DNA of 64,000 bases from Xanthomonas fragariae (GTDB taxonomy: Bacteria > Pseudomonadota > Gammaproteobacteria > Xanthomonadales > Xanthomonadaceae), in the NCBI RefSeq assembly GCF_900183975.1, contig NZ_LT853882.1, positions 558,001-622,000 on the forward strand. Direction: 5' to 3'. The notes below the pieces were generated by a model, which worked only from the letters and a program-made list of their open reading frames with translations, searched no databases and was not told where the DNA came from. This document shows positions 1 to 10,624 of the stretch, piece after piece. Each line of letters starts with the position of its first letter. Positions within the stretch are counted from its first letter, which is position 1. The position numbers and the translations under genes were made by a program.

Positions 1-1385
1 GGCGGCTGCACGTTAGGAGTAGGCATTTCGCGCACCTGCCTCAGCATGCTTATTATGTCACAGTGGTAAATTGATTCCTTGGTAGCTTTATAGAGATCCA
101 AATCGGTATCCAATGTTGGGTCGTGCAAACGCGACGCCATCGAATCCTTTCCTTGTGCCTGTAGCCAGGCGCTGAATCGGCGCGCATAGGATGACTTCTT
201 ACCAGCGTAGGTTTCCTTGTTAGGGTATGTCTTTCCGTCGCTGGCCACCCATAATTTATGTTTATATTGCTCGATGAGTTGCTGGTCGTCTTTGGGGAGA
301 TTACGGGTATTAAGCCTCTTCACTACGTCCGTCTTTCCGGTGTCGTAAAAGGTCTCCAATTGCCACAGCGCCCTAACCGCCTTTTGACTGCCCCCCAAGC
401 GCGTTGTTGCGAAGGCTTTGGCGTCGTCCCTCAAGGCTTGGGAGTGCAGTCTGCCCGGTTTGCATAATGGCTCTTTACGGTTGATATAGAGCCACTCACT
501 GAGTCCACGCAATGAGGCTGCATAATCGGGCATGGTAGAAAGCGCATTATTGATGAATGCTTCATCACCTTCAGTAGCCTTATGGCGGCTATAGCTCCGG
601 ATCTTTATCGGTTCGTGGGTTGGAGATGCCACTTGACGCAGATGCGTCAGTGCCGCGGCCAGACGAGCGCCTTTGGTCCATTTTTGGAAATTAGAGGTAT
701 CTGCTGTCTGCGTGTTTTTGTCTTTGGACACAAAGCTTTGCAGACTACCCTTGTTCTCCTGGCTGAGCCATTTGCCAAAATTTATCAAGACACTGAGGTA
801 GCCATTTACGGTCGTGAAGCTGCCCTCCCCCTTCTCGGCGCCTTCTACAAACTCGGTGATGAGTTCCTTGTCGGCTCTACAGAGCTTATCGAAACCTGAT
901 GGCCCGGTCCCGCTTTGCATCTTGTCTTTTAGCTTGGCGAATAACCTACTGCGCTGGGCGGACAAGCTGCTGGACCCAGCGTCCAAAGTTGATGGAAGAT
1001 CCGCTGGCGCCCGACGTTCCCTATTAACTGCGACGTCTGCAGAAGCAGGCCGCTGCTCTGTTGCCCCTTGGGGCTCAGGCGCATCAGCGCGCCAAAGTGG
1101 AGATTGATGAAGATGACTGTTGGGGGGCTGGTCGTCGTGCTCCAGCGCGAAGGGAAACGATATTGATGTGCCGTTCGGCGCCGGAAGCACGCCAGATGCC
1201 TCGGTGCGACGGAGCTTACTCGGTCGGGCTGCAAATTGGCTGAGGACGCCAGAGGGCTCCGAGGGCGACGACATTCCGGACGCACCGGTGCCCGGGATCG
1301 CCGGCCGGCCAGTCGCCTGCTCTGGCAGGCTTTGGTAAGTGCTTTGGGCATGCGCCCGACGATTGCTGCTCTTGTGGCTCCACAT
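1..1385 (-). CDS. Candidate type III secreted effector, repeat protein (C-terminus beyond window)
   Basis: An open frame of 461 codons starts at ATG 1385 and leaves the window at position 1 without a stop. The first ~160 residues are rich in Ser, Pro, Gly, Gln and Ala with almost no hydrophobic stretches, as in Xanthomonas effector N-termini. From ~165 on, at least three related helical modules follow, each with an aromatic-plus-WL core: FGKWL (W206), LSEWL (W298) and FSAWL (W407). Each is followed by a Lys/Asp-rich segment and an L..LR-like helix. There is no signal peptide. A PIP box with a -10 element lies upstream, so HrpX/HrpG control and Hrp type III secretion are inferred. I do not recognise a specific Xop family. 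The modules could be protein-protein interaction repeats in a large effector. Confidence 0.72.
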   Translation of the reverse strand, partial: MWSHKSSNRRAHAQSTYQSLPEQATGRPAIPGTGASGMSSPSEPSGVLSQFAARPSKLRRTEASGVLPAPNGTSISFPFALEHDDQPPNSHLHQSPLWRADAPEPQGATEQRPASADVAVNRERRAPADLPSTLDAGSSSLSAQRSRLFAKLKDKMQSGTGPSGFDKLCRADKELITEFVEGAEKGEGSFTTVNGYLSVLINFGKWLSQENKGSLQSFVSKDKNTQTADTSNFQKWTKGARLAAALTHLRQVASPTHEPIKIRSYSRHKATEGDEAFINNALSTMPDYAASLRGLSEWLYINRKEPLCKPGRLHSQALRDDAKAFATTRLGGSQKAVRALWQLETFYDTGKTDVVKRLNTRNLPKDDQQLIEQYKHKLWVASDGKTYPNKETYAGKKSSYARRFSAWLQAQGKDSMASRLHDPTLDTDLDLYKATKESIYHCDIISMLRQVREMPTPNVQP

Positions 1386-1805
1386 TTTTTTCGCTCCGCT
1401 TCATGATGAAAAAGACGGCTCGTTACTGGATCTCGTCAAGCTGATGCAGCTCAGGGATATCCGCTGAACACTGCAAGCTCTCGCGTATTGGCCCACTGAT
1501 GACCTTGCTTCCCGTTTGGTCGAAGCGCTACTGATCCAGCCCTCAGGCATGAGGTATCGTGACCTATCGATCGCACACCCGGTACGCAGATGGCGAAGGC
1601 GTAGCGGCTTTGCCGAACCTCACCGTGAGCGTCTTAGAAGGGAGCCTGCGGACTCCCTGTGTCGAATAATTTCGATGCGTGGCATGTGTGAATGTCAACG
1701 TGGTGCTTGCGTCAAAACTGCAACAACCATGCGTTGTGTCACTCACTGAACGGTCTCGGAGCCACCGAGTGAACCAATCGCGTTCGAATCGGTCACACTG
1801 GGTCT
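1386..1805. other. Divergent intergenic region
   Basis: This gap separates the minus-strand effector candidate from moxR on the plus strand. It holds the PIP promoter described separately. I see no further gene. Short open frames here have no protein-like composition. Confidence 0.6.
1556..1617 (-). promoter_or_regulatory. PIP box plus -10 element (HrpX-regulated promoter)
   Basis: Read on the minus strand, TTCGG (1617-1613), 15 bases, then TTCGC (1597-1593) match the PIP consensus TTCGB-N15-TTCGB exactly. After 31 bases comes CACGAT (1561-1556), matching the required YANNNT -10 motif at 30-32 bp. The predicted transcript would start near 1548 and give a ~160-base leader before the ATG at 1385. 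HrpX binding is inferred from the established Xanthomonas consensus. Confidence 0.8.
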
Positions 1806-2825
<1,020 letters not shown>

Positions 2826-2847
2826 TCAGGTAGCGTTTCGCTGAGGT

Positions 2848-3810
2848 ATGCCGCCCTCTTGCCAAACTCCGATGTCTTCGATGCCTTCTTCGTCCCCTGA
2901 AATCGCTCCGTCGTCCGTCGCCGGTGATGGCCTGCGCCCTAGCCTTGCGGAGTTGATCGCTCTGCGCGGTACCGCGATCCATCGCGGGCAACCGGGGCGC
3001 GGTCGCCATGGATTGGTCGGACCGGTGCCGGCGGCAACGCGCGGGCGCGGGATGGAGTACGCCGAGTCACGCGAGTATGTGGCAGGCGACGATGCGCGGC
3101 ACATCGATTGGCGCGTTACCGCGCGCACCGGGCGGGCACATACCAAATTATTCCAGGCCGAGCGCGAGCGCTTGAGCCTGATCGTTGCCGACACCTCGCC
3201 GGCGCTCTTTTTCGGCACGCGGGTGCGCTACAAATCGGTGCAGGCGGCACGCGCCGGCGCCGTTGCGGCGTGGCTGGCGCTGCGGCAAGGCGACCGGATC
3301 GCGGCACTGCGCGGCACTGCCAGCGAGGCGCCGATTGCGCCGCGTTCCGGTCAACGCGGTGTGTTGCCGATCCTGGATGCATTGACGCGTTGGTATGCGC
3401 AACCGCCGCACGGCGATGCGGGACTGGATGTTGCGCTGGATCATGCCGCGCGCCTGTTACGTCCCGGTGCACGCCTGACCGTGCTGGCCGATGCACGCAG
3501 TGCCAGCAGGATTTCCACCACGCGCTGGTCGGGCTTAGCCTTGCATCATGAGGTGGTAGTGATCGTTCTGGTCGACCCATTGGAGCTGGCGCCGCCTGCA
3601 CGCGCACTGGCATTCGATGCAGGTGGCGAACGCATTGCGATAGATCTCTCCAGCCAGGCCGGATGCGCGCGCTGGCAGGACGAATTCGTAGCGCCGCTGG
3701 AACAACTCACCTCGCTGCTGCGCGCGCGGGGTGTGCGTCTGCACCGCCTGTCTACCGACGATACCAGCGACGCCTGGTTGGGCGGCAGCACGACCGGGTG
3801 CGGTGGATGA
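2848..3810 (+). CDS. DUF58 domain protein
   Basis: The 320-residue protein carries the DUF58 signature (GRGMEYAESREYVAGDDARHIDWRVTART split over about 70-96), typical of the gene directly after moxR. DUF58 proteins have a VWA-like fold and are thought to be MoxR clients. The predicted protein is soluble without a signal peptide. The first ~30 residues are low-complexity, so the true start could be slightly downstream of 2848. The stop overlaps the ATG of the next gene (ATGA). Confidence 0.88.
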   Translation: MPPSCQTPMSSMPSSSPEIAPSSVAGDGLRPSLAELIALRGTAIHRGQPGRGRHGLVGPVPAATRGRGMEYAESREYVAGDDARHIDWRVTARTGRAHTKLFQAERERLSLIVADTSPALFFGTRVRYKSVQAARAGAVAAWLALRQGDRIAALRGTASEAPIAPRSGQRGVLPILDALTRWYAQPPHGDAGLDVALDHAARLLRPGARLTVLADARSASRISTTRWSGLALHHEVVVIVLVDPLELAPPARALAFDAGGERIAIDLSSQAGCARWQDEFVAPLEQLTSLLRARGVRLHRLSTDDTSDAWLGGSTTGCGG

Positions 3811-4274
3811 CGGTGGCACCGCAATCGCTGCCTCTGCGTGATGTCCACCTGCCGCCGTCGCCATCGTGGTGGCCACTGTCGCTTGGCTGGTGGCTGGTGA
3901 TCGCCGCAGTCGTGCTGGTGCTTGGTGCCGCATGGTTCTGGTGGTGGCGCCGCAGACGTCAGCAACGCCGCTGGTTGGCAGCATTCGATGCCGAACTGCA
4001 GAGCGCAACAACACCTGCACAGCGCTTGGCGAGGTTGTCGGTGCTGTTGCGGCGGGCGGCTCGTACTGTCGATGCGCAAGCCGATCGGCTGCAAGGCGAG
4101 GCGTGGTTGCAGTTTCTGGATGGACGTAACAGCAAGGGCCATACGTTTTCACAGGGTCCGGGCCGGGCCGTCCTGGACGGCGGTTTTCAACGCACACCGG
4201 TCGTTGCCGACCTGGATGCGGTGCAAGTGCTGGCGCGGCAGCGCTTCGTGAGTCTGATGCGGGGTCAGCGATGA
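3807..4274 (+). CDS. DUF4381 single-pass membrane protein
   Basis: The start is placed at ATG 3807, overlapping the DUF58 stop. An upstream in-frame start at 3663 would overlap DUF58 by far more. The 155-residue product has an N-terminal periplasmic stretch, one strong Trp-rich transmembrane helix (about residues 23-43, ending in WWWRRRRQQRR), and a cytoplasmic helical region. This matches DUF4381 proteins found between DUF58 and VWA genes in Bat clusters. Biochemical role is unknown; assembly with BatA/BatB is inferred from context. Confidence 0.8.
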   Translation: MTVAPQSLPLRDVHLPPSPSWWPLSLGWWLVIAAVVLVLGAAWFWWWRRRRQQRRWLAAFDAELQSATTPAQRLARLSVLLRRAARTVDAQADRLQGEAWLQFLDGRNSKGHTFSQGPGRAVLDGGFQRTPVVADLDAVQVLARQRFVSLMRGQR

Positions 4275-5278
4275 ACTGGCTGCAGTGGTCGCAATGGCAG
4301 GACGCGTTTGCGCACTGTGGGTGGCCGTGGGCGTGGTGGTTGTTGCCACTGCCGTTGCTGATGTGGTTCTGGCCGCAGCGCCGCGCTGATGCAGCCGCGC
4401 TACGCGTGCCGTATGCGGATCAGTTGCATGCGGTTGCGCGGGCGCAACGCGTGTCTGCGCTGCGGATGCCGCGCTGGCTGGCATGGTTGGGTTGGTTTCT
4501 GTTGTGCGCGGCGCTTGCGCGTCCGCAACAATTAGGCGAAGTAATTCAGCCACCGCGCGAGGCGCGGCAGATGATGCTGGCGGTGGATCTGTCCGGCAGC
4601 ATGAGCGAGCCGGACATGGTGCTCGGCGGCAACGTGGTGGATCGGCTGACGGCCGCCAAAGCGGTGTTATCAGATTTTCTGGATCGGCGCGATGGCGATC
4701 GCGTCGGCCTACTGGTGTTCGGCCAGCGCGCGTATGCACTGACACCGTTAACCGCAGACCTGACCTCCGTGCGCGACCAGTTGGCCGATAGCGTGGTGGG
4801 GCTGGCCGGGCGCGAAACCGCGATTGGCGATGCGATCGCGTTGTCGGTCAAACGTCTGCGCGAGCAGAAGCAGGGGCAACGCGTGGTGGTATTGCTCACC
4901 GACGGCGTCAACACAGCAGGCGTGGTCAATCCGTTAAAGGCCGCCGAACTTGCCAAAGCCGAAGGTGTGCGTGTGCATACGATCGCGTTCGGCGGCAGTG
5001 GGAGTTATTCGTTGTTCGGCGTGCCGATTCCGGCCGGTGGCAACGACGATATCGATGAAGACGGGCTGCGCAAGATTGCCGAGCAGACCGGTGGGCGCTT
5101 CTTCCGCGCCCGCGACACCGAAGAGCTGGCTGGCATCTACGCCGAGCTGGATCGGCTTGAGCCGGTCAAGGAGCTCGGGCCATCGGTGCAACCGCGCGTG
5201 GAGCGTTACTACTGGCCATTGGGCGCGGCGATCATCATTGCGCTGCTGGCCTACGTGTTGCCGCGGAGATGGCGATGA
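4271..5278 (+). CDS. batA: VWA-domain membrane protein BatA-like
   Basis: The 335-residue protein has two N-terminal membrane segments, a von Willebrand factor A domain with an intact MIDAS motif DLSGSMS (about 101-107) and a TDGVN segment, and a C-terminal helix (GAAIIIALLAYVLP). This is the Aerotolerance/BatA topology, with the VWA domain on the periplasmic side. It overlaps DUF4381 upstream and the BatB/C gene downstream by 4 bases each, so translation is probably coupled. Confidence 0.9.
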   Translation: MNWLQWSQWQDAFAHCGWPWAWWLLPLPLLMWFWPQRRADAAALRVPYADQLHAVARAQRVSALRMPRWLAWLGWFLLCAALARPQQLGEVIQPPREARQMMLAVDLSGSMSEPDMVLGGNVVDRLTAAKAVLSDFLDRRDGDRVGLLVFGQRAYALTPLTADLTSVRDQLADSVVGLAGRETAIGDAIALSVKRLREQKQGQRVVVLLTDGVNTAGVVNPLKAAELAKAEGVRVHTIAFGGSGSYSLFGVPIPAGGNDDIDEDGLRKIAEQTGGRFFRARDTEELAGIYAELDRLEPVKELGPSVQPRVERYYWPLGAAIIIALLAYVLPRRWR

Positions 5279-7113
5279 ACGCGCTGACTGAGCTGACAGG
5301 CTTGTTGCAGTCGTTGCATATGCTGCGTCCGACGTTGCTATGGGCGCTGCTGGTGATCGTGCCGGCAGCGGTGCTGTGGCAGTGGCGTCGACGCGATGCG
5401 GAAGTGTGGCGGCAGAATGTGGATGCGCATCTGTTGCCCAAGTTGCTGGTCGCCGGTGGCCGGCGTGGCTGGCTGGGGTTCGTGCTGGCGGCGCTGACGT
5501 ATGCGCTGGCGGTGGTGGCGATGAGCGGACCGAGCTGGCGGCAGACCGAGCGACCGGTGTATCACTCCAGCACGCCCTTGGTCGTAGTGCTGGACTTGTC
5601 GTCCAGTATCAACGCGACCGATTTGCCGCCATCGCGCCTGCTGCAGGCGCGTGCCAAATTGGCCACTCTGTTGCGCAAGCGCGCCGGTGGCGAAGTCGCG
5701 TTGTTGGTCTATGCCGGCGAAAGCTTCACGGTTGCGCCGCTCACCGAAGACACCGCCAATGTAGCGTTGTTTCTGGATGCGCTGTCGCCATCGGTGATGC
5801 CGGTGGACGGCAAGCGTGCCGATACCGCCATCGATGCGGCGACCCGGCTGTTGCTGCAAGCAGGCTTCAAGCAGGGAGCTATTTTGTTGGTGAGCGATAG
5901 CGCGGATCGGTCGGCCGAAAGTTCCGCACGGCTGGCGCGCTCGCGTGGGTTCAAGGTGTCTGCGCTCGGTGTGGGTGGCGAGCGCGGGGCTGCCTATCGC
6001 ACGACGAGCGGCGAGATAACGCAGGCGAAACTGGATGAAGGCAGTCTGCGCGATCTGGCCGGGCAGGGCGGTGGCCGCTATGCGCGCATTGCGGCCGACG
6101 ATTCGGATCTGCGTGCACTGGGGGTGCTCGATCTTTCGCAACAGCCGCTGGCAGATGAAACGGCAGAGTCTAATGGCGGCAAGACCTGGCTGGACGAAGG
6201 CTATTGGCTGCTGCTGCCGGTGATGCTGCTGGCGCTACTGGCGTTTCGACGACGCGCGGTCGTGGCGGTACTGGCATTGGTGTGCGTGTTACCACTTTCC
6301 CCGCCGGCACACGCTGCCGATGGCACCTTGTGGCAGCGCGCCGATCAGGTGCAGCAACAACGCTTGGATGCCGGCGTGCAGGCCTATCGCAAAGGCGATT
6401 TCGCGGCGGCGCAGAGTGCCTTTGAAGGTGTGCCGACCGATGAGGGTTTGTACAACCTCGGCAACGCGTTGGCGCGACAGGGCCAGTACGACGAGGCGAT
6501 TGCGGCCTACGACCGTGCGCTGAAGCAACATCCCAATCAGCTCGATGCGATCGCCAATCGTGCGGCGGTCGATGCTGCGCGCAAGCGCCAGCAGCAAAAC
6601 AACAAGGACGGCAAAGGCCAATCCAACGATCAGAACAAATCTGGTCAGAACAAACCCGGCCAAGGTCAGTCCAAGCAGAACAAGCAGGACGATCAAACGT
6701 CCGGCCAAGATGGGCAGAACAAGCAGGACACGCAAGGCAAGCAGGACGGCAAGGATCCGCCATCTGACTCGAAGACGCCGCAGGACGGAAAGTCGCAAGA
6801 CCAACAGTCCAAAAATGGGCAAGGCGAGCACAGTAAGCAGGACGCACAGCCGCAGTCGTCCGATGTAAAAGTGCAGCAACAGGCCGACGCCGCGCAGCGG
6901 CAAAAGATGCAGCAAGCCATGGCGCAGGCCGGCGACAAGCGTGCAGATGCAAACGGCAAGCAGGAAGCCGCCGCCTCAAGCGAGACGCCCGAACAACGCG
7001 CGCAGCGCCAGGCAGTGGATGCATGGCTGCGGCGGGTGCCGGATGATCCGGGCAGCTTGCTGCGAACCAAATTCAGGCTCGAACACGAACGCAGGCAACG
7101 GGACGAACGATGA
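5275..7113 (+). CDS. VWA-TPR fusion protein, BatB/BatC-like
   Basis: At 614 residues this combines two usually separate proteins. The N-terminal half is BatB-like: membrane helices, a VWA domain with MIDAS DLSSSIN, then a helix pair near 310-345. The C-terminal half is BatC-like: a TPR unit (LYNLGNALARQGQYDEAIAA) followed by ~140 residues of extreme Gln/Lys/Asn/Asp/Ser low complexity and a conserved DAWLRRVPDDPGSLLRTKF tail. ATG 5275 overlaps the batA stop. The polar linker should be disordered and periplasmic. BatB-BatC fusions are known in proteobacteria. Confidence 0.9.
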   Translation: MNALTELTGLLQSLHMLRPTLLWALLVIVPAAVLWQWRRRDAEVWRQNVDAHLLPKLLVAGGRRGWLGFVLAALTYALAVVAMSGPSWRQTERPVYHSSTPLVVVLDLSSSINATDLPPSRLLQARAKLATLLRKRAGGEVALLVYAGESFTVAPLTEDTANVALFLDALSPSVMPVDGKRADTAIDAATRLLLQAGFKQGAILLVSDSADRSAESSARLARSRGFKVSALGVGGERGAAYRTTSGEITQAKLDEGSLRDLAGQGGGRYARIAADDSDLRALGVLDLSQQPLADETAESNGGKTWLDEGYWLLLPVMLLALLAFRRRAVVAVLALVCVLPLSPPAHAADGTLWQRADQVQQQRLDAGVQAYRKGDFAAAQSAFEGVPTDEGLYNLGNALARQGQYDEAIAAYDRALKQHPNQLDAIANRAAVDAARKRQQQNNKDGKGQSNDQNKSGQNKPGQGQSKQNKQDDQTSGQDGQNKQDTQGKQDGKDPPSDSKTPQDGKSQDQQSKNGQGEHSKQDAQPQSSDVKVQQQADAAQRQKMQQAMAQAGDKRADANGKQEAAASSETPEQRAQRQAVDAWLRRVPDDPGSLLRTKFRLEHERRQRDER

Positions 7114-8849
7114 TCGGCACACACCACTTGCGCCGCGCGGTGATTGGCATGTTGACCAGCGTGGTGCTGCTTACCTGCGCACCGGTGGGTGCGGTAACGC
7201 GCGCGTGGTTGGATCGCGACAGCGCCAACACAGGCGACGTGGTCACGTTGAATATCGAGACCGACCAACGGGGTGTCGAGCCGGATTACACGCCGCTACG
7301 CAACGACTTTGCGCTGGGTGCCAAGAGCGCCAATCAACAGATGCAGGTGACCTACGGCTCGGTGGCCGTGCGCGCATTGTTCGGTGTGGTGCTGACGCCG
7401 CGAAAGAGCGGCGAGCTGATCGTGCCGGCGATACGCGTCGGCAATGAACGCACCGAGCCACTACGGCTGCAGGTGGTCGCATCTGCAAACGATGCCGGCA
7501 GCGACAATGGCGCCGTCAGCGGGCCGACAGCGGCGCAGGGCAACGAAGATGCCTTTGTCGAAACGCAGGTGGACGACCCGCAGCCCTACGTGCAGCAGAG
7601 CGTGGGTGTGGTGGTGCGCTTGTACCTGGCTACCCAGCTGGCGTCTGGTGAACTGGATCTGGAGGCGCCCGATGGTGCATCGATGCAACGTGTTGGCGAT
7701 GACGTCAGCTCGGTCAGGCTGATCAATAATCGCCAGTACAACGTGGTGGAGCGGCGCTATCTGCTGGTACCCGAGCGCAGTGGTCGTCTGGTGCTGCCCT
7801 CTGCGCGTTTCAGTGGCCGTTCGGTCGGCGGGTTTTTCGACGATTACTTCGGTCGCGGCAATGGCGAGCTGAGTGCGCGCAGCGCCAGCATTCCGTTGCA
7901 GGTGCGCGCGCAACCTGCCAACGCGCCACAGCCATGGTTGCCGCTGCGTCGCTTGCAGTTGCGCTATACCGCCACGCCGCAGCGCGCGACTGCCGGTGAA
8001 GCGGCGCAGATTGTGGTGGAAGCTGACGCACGCGGTGCCACCCAGGCGCAGTTCCCGGAATTGCCGACCCCGAGCGTGCCCGATGCGCAGGTGTTCGCTG
8101 AGCCGGCGCAGTACGAAGAACGTTTCGTTGACGGCTCGCCACAGCTGCGGCTGACCCGGCGTTATTCGATCGTGCCCAACCGCGCCGGCCCGTTGGTGGT
8201 GCCCGGCTTGCAAGTGGCGTGGTGGGATGTCGGCGCGGCGGCGGCAAAGACCGCGTCGTTGCCGGATCTCACATTGGATGTGGCTGCGGGCAGCGGCGCC
8301 TTTGCGACGCCTGCGCCGGCACCAGCTGCGATGCCGTCAGCCAATCACGCTGCGCCAGCTCCGGCGGCCAGCATGCTCAGCCTGCAACAACCGTCGGCCG
8401 CGCAACGGCCGTGGGGTTGGATCGCGGCGGCGATCGGTTTCGCGCTGTTGTGGATCGTCACGCTGGTGTGGGCTTTGCTGCGGCCACGCGGCGGTTCGCC
8501 CGGTGTGGCGGTGATCAATGGCGGTGATGTGCCTGCGCCCGGCCGGCGCGCGACCCATGGCATGGCCGAGTTGCGGCGCGCGCTCGATACCGGCGGCATG
8601 GATGATGTGGCCGCCGTGCTGTGCGGCATGGCCGGTGTTGCCGATATCGACAGCGTGCTGGCGGCGTTGGCAGATCCGGCGCAGCGGGCAGCGGTGGCGC
8701 AGATGCAGCGCGCCCGTTGGGGTAGCGATGGCGACGTGACAGGCGCGCGTGCGGTATTGTGCGAGGCCTTCGCCAATGGGCCGCGCTGGCGGCATACCAT
8801 AGCTGCGGAGCCGGAGGTGCTGGCGCCGCTGTATCCGCCATCGCCCTGA
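7110..8849 (+). CDS. batD: BatD (oxygen tolerance family) protein
   Basis: The 579-residue protein has an N-terminal signal sequence (about 1-30, ending VGA), two tandem Ig-like BatD modules rich in beta strands, an Ala/Pro linker, one transmembrane helix near 440-460 (IAAAIGFALLWIVTLVWALL), and a small cytoplasmic tail. This is the usual last gene of the Bat operon and overlaps the preceding stop by 4 bases. It probably anchors the VWA proteins in the periplasm; this is inference from family and operon. Confidence 0.88.
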   Translation: MIGTHHLRRAVIGMLTSVVLLTCAPVGAVTRAWLDRDSANTGDVVTLNIETDQRGVEPDYTPLRNDFALGAKSANQQMQVTYGSVAVRALFGVVLTPRKSGELIVPAIRVGNERTEPLRLQVVASANDAGSDNGAVSGPTAAQGNEDAFVETQVDDPQPYVQQSVGVVVRLYLATQLASGELDLEAPDGASMQRVGDDVSSVRLINNRQYNVVERRYLLVPERSGRLVLPSARFSGRSVGGFFDDYFGRGNGELSARSASIPLQVRAQPANAPQPWLPLRRLQLRYTATPQRATAGEAAQIVVEADARGATQAQFPELPTPSVPDAQVFAEPAQYEERFVDGSPQLRLTRRYSIVPNRAGPLVVPGLQVAWWDVGAAAAKTASLPDLTLDVAAGSGAFATPAPAPAAMPSANHAAPAPAASMLSLQQPSAAQRPWGWIAAAIGFALLWIVTLVWALLRPRGGSPGVAVINGGDVPAPGRRATHGMAELRRALDTGGMDDVAAVLCGMAGVADIDSVLAALADPAQRAAVAQMQRARWGSDGDVTGARAVLCEAFANGPRWRHTIAAEPEVLAPLYPPSP

Positions 8850-9140
8850 GTGGCTGCGCTGCATCAGCAGCGCTCCGACCGGCTTGCAAAGCGCGGTAAG
8901 CAACTGACGGATAGTCGCGGACGGCGCGCTCAGAATTGCAAGGTCTCGCACCCGTTGCTCCGAGCGCCGCAGTCCCGTAGTCGGTAAATTTTTGTCACCC
9001 GCTCCAAGTCCTGCCTCCCTCATCTCACGCCTAGGGCGTACCTACCCGTGGGCAGGTGCGCTGCGGCAGGCCGGGGAGATGGCCGCAGCGATGGCATTTG
9101 TTAAGCTACGGTCTTTGTGTCCAGATCGAGGCCCGACCAG

Positions 9141-10421
9141 ATGACTGCACCCCCAGCCACCCACCGCCCGGGCCTGTCCCTTCATTGGAAGATGGGCATT
9201 GGTTTCGCCGTCGGCCTATTGCTGGGTCTGGCCGTCTACTACCTGGCCGGCAGCGACGCCGACTGGGTGCATGTGGTGACCAAGTACATCACCACGCCGT
9301 TCTCGCAGATTTTCCTCAATCTGATCTTCATGCTGATTGTGCCGCTGCTGTTTTCGGCGCTGGTAGTGGGCATTTCCGAAATGGGCGACATTCGAGCGCT
9401 CGGCCGCGTGGGTTGGCGCACCTTGGGCTACACCGTCGTGCTGTCGGGTGTGGCGGTATTGCTTGGCCTGGTGCTGGTCAACGTGTTACGGCCTGGGGCG
9501 GGCGTAGATCCGCAACTGGCCAACCAGTTGATCCAGGAAAACGCCGAGCGTACCCGCGAGATCATTTCCAGCTCCGGCACCCAGCCGCAGGGCATGGACA
9601 TGTTGTTGTCGATCGTGCCCAGCAATGTGATTGCCGCGGCGTCCAGCAACGGCGCGATCCTGTCGCTGATGTTCTTCGCGGTGATGTTCGGTGTGGGCAT
9701 GGTGCTCACCGACGATGAAAAGGTCGCAACGCTCAAGCGCGGCATCGAGGGTATCTTCGAAATCTCGATGACCTTGATCGGCCTTGTAATCCGCCTCGCG
9801 CCCTATGCGGTGGCGTGTTTCATGTTCAATCTGGCTGCGCTGTTCGGATTCGACCTGCTGATTCGCCTAGGCGCCTACGTCGGCGTGGTAGTGCTCGCGC
9901 TGGGTCTGCACATGGTGGTCAGTTACGGGCTGGCGGTGAAGTTCGCCGGGCGCTCGCCGATCGGCTTTTTCAAGCAGAGCCAGGAGGCCACCATGATGGC
10001 GTTCTCCACGGCCTCCAGTAACGCGACGCTGCCGACCGCTCTGCGCGTGGCCGATGAGATGGGCTTGCTGCCGCGCGTGTCGCGCTTCGTGCTGACCGTG
10101 GGCGCTACTGCCAACCAGAACGGCACGGCGTTGTTCGAAGGCGTGACGGTGATCTTCCTGGCGCAGTTTTTCAACGTGGACCTGAGTATCGGCCAGCAAT
10201 TCATGGTGATGCTGGTCTGCATCCTGGGCGGCATCGGCACCGCCGGCGTGCCCTCCGGCTCGCTGCCGGTGGTAGCGCTAATTTGCGCGATGGTCGGCGT
10301 CAACCCGGTTGGCATCGGCATGATCCTGGGCGTCAATCACTTTCTGGATATGTGCCGCACCGCGTTGAATGTGACGGGTGATCTGGTGTTGACGACGTTG
10401 GTGGTCAAGGGCGAGGAATAG
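9141..10421 (+). CDS. gltP: Dicarboxylate/amino acid:cation symporter (DAACS)
   Basis: The 426-residue integral membrane protein belongs to the SLC1/DAACS family. It shows the serine-rich reentrant loop AFSTASSNATLPTAL and the NQNGTALFEG motif that bind substrate and cations, and a C-terminal GVNHFLDMCRTALNVTGD segment. Glutamate, aspartate or C4-dicarboxylate uptake with H+ or Na+ is the expected activity. ATG 9141 is preferred over GTG 9117 because GAGG lies 9-12 bases upstream. The specific substrate cannot be read from the sequence. Confidence 0.9.
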   Translation: MTAPPATHRPGLSLHWKMGIGFAVGLLLGLAVYYLAGSDADWVHVVTKYITTPFSQIFLNLIFMLIVPLLFSALVVGISEMGDIRALGRVGWRTLGYTVVLSGVAVLLGLVLVNVLRPGAGVDPQLANQLIQENAERTREIISSSGTQPQGMDMLLSIVPSNVIAAASSNGAILSLMFFAVMFGVGMVLTDDEKVATLKRGIEGIFEISMTLIGLVIRLAPYAVACFMFNLAALFGFDLLIRLGAYVGVVVLALGLHMVVSYGLAVKFAGRSPIGFFKQSQEATMMAFSTASSNATLPTALRVADEMGLLPRVSRFVLTVGATANQNGTALFEGVTVIFLAQFFNVDLSIGQQFMVMLVCILGGIGTAGVPSGSLPVVALICAMVGVNPVGIGMILGVNHFLDMCRTALNVTGDLVLTTLVVKGEE

Positions 10422-10452
10422 GGAGTCGGGAGTGGGCAATCGCTAAAGCGGG

Positions 10453-10498
10453 CTGTTGCGATCGGCAGCTGTGATGCGAGCTCTCGCGATCGCAACAG
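10453..10498. repeat. 12-bp perfect inverted repeat between gltP and tkt
   Basis: CTGTTGCGATCG (10453-10464) is repeated in inverse orientation as CGATCGCAACAG (10487-10498) with a 22-base loop. No T-tract follows, so it is not a simple intrinsic terminator. It sits beside a short GGGAGTCGGGAGTGGG tract of the kind seen at other intergenic sites in this window, and may be a mobile REP-like unit. Confidence 0.6.
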
Positions 10499-10624
10499 TG
10501 GCTGCTTTGGCCGGTGGCGTCATAGACCAACTGGCAACACTGCATCCGATTCCTCATTCCCGACGCCCCCTTCCGCTAACACACTCTGTGGGAGAATAAG
10601 CAGCTCCTCTTCCCATAGACGCCC

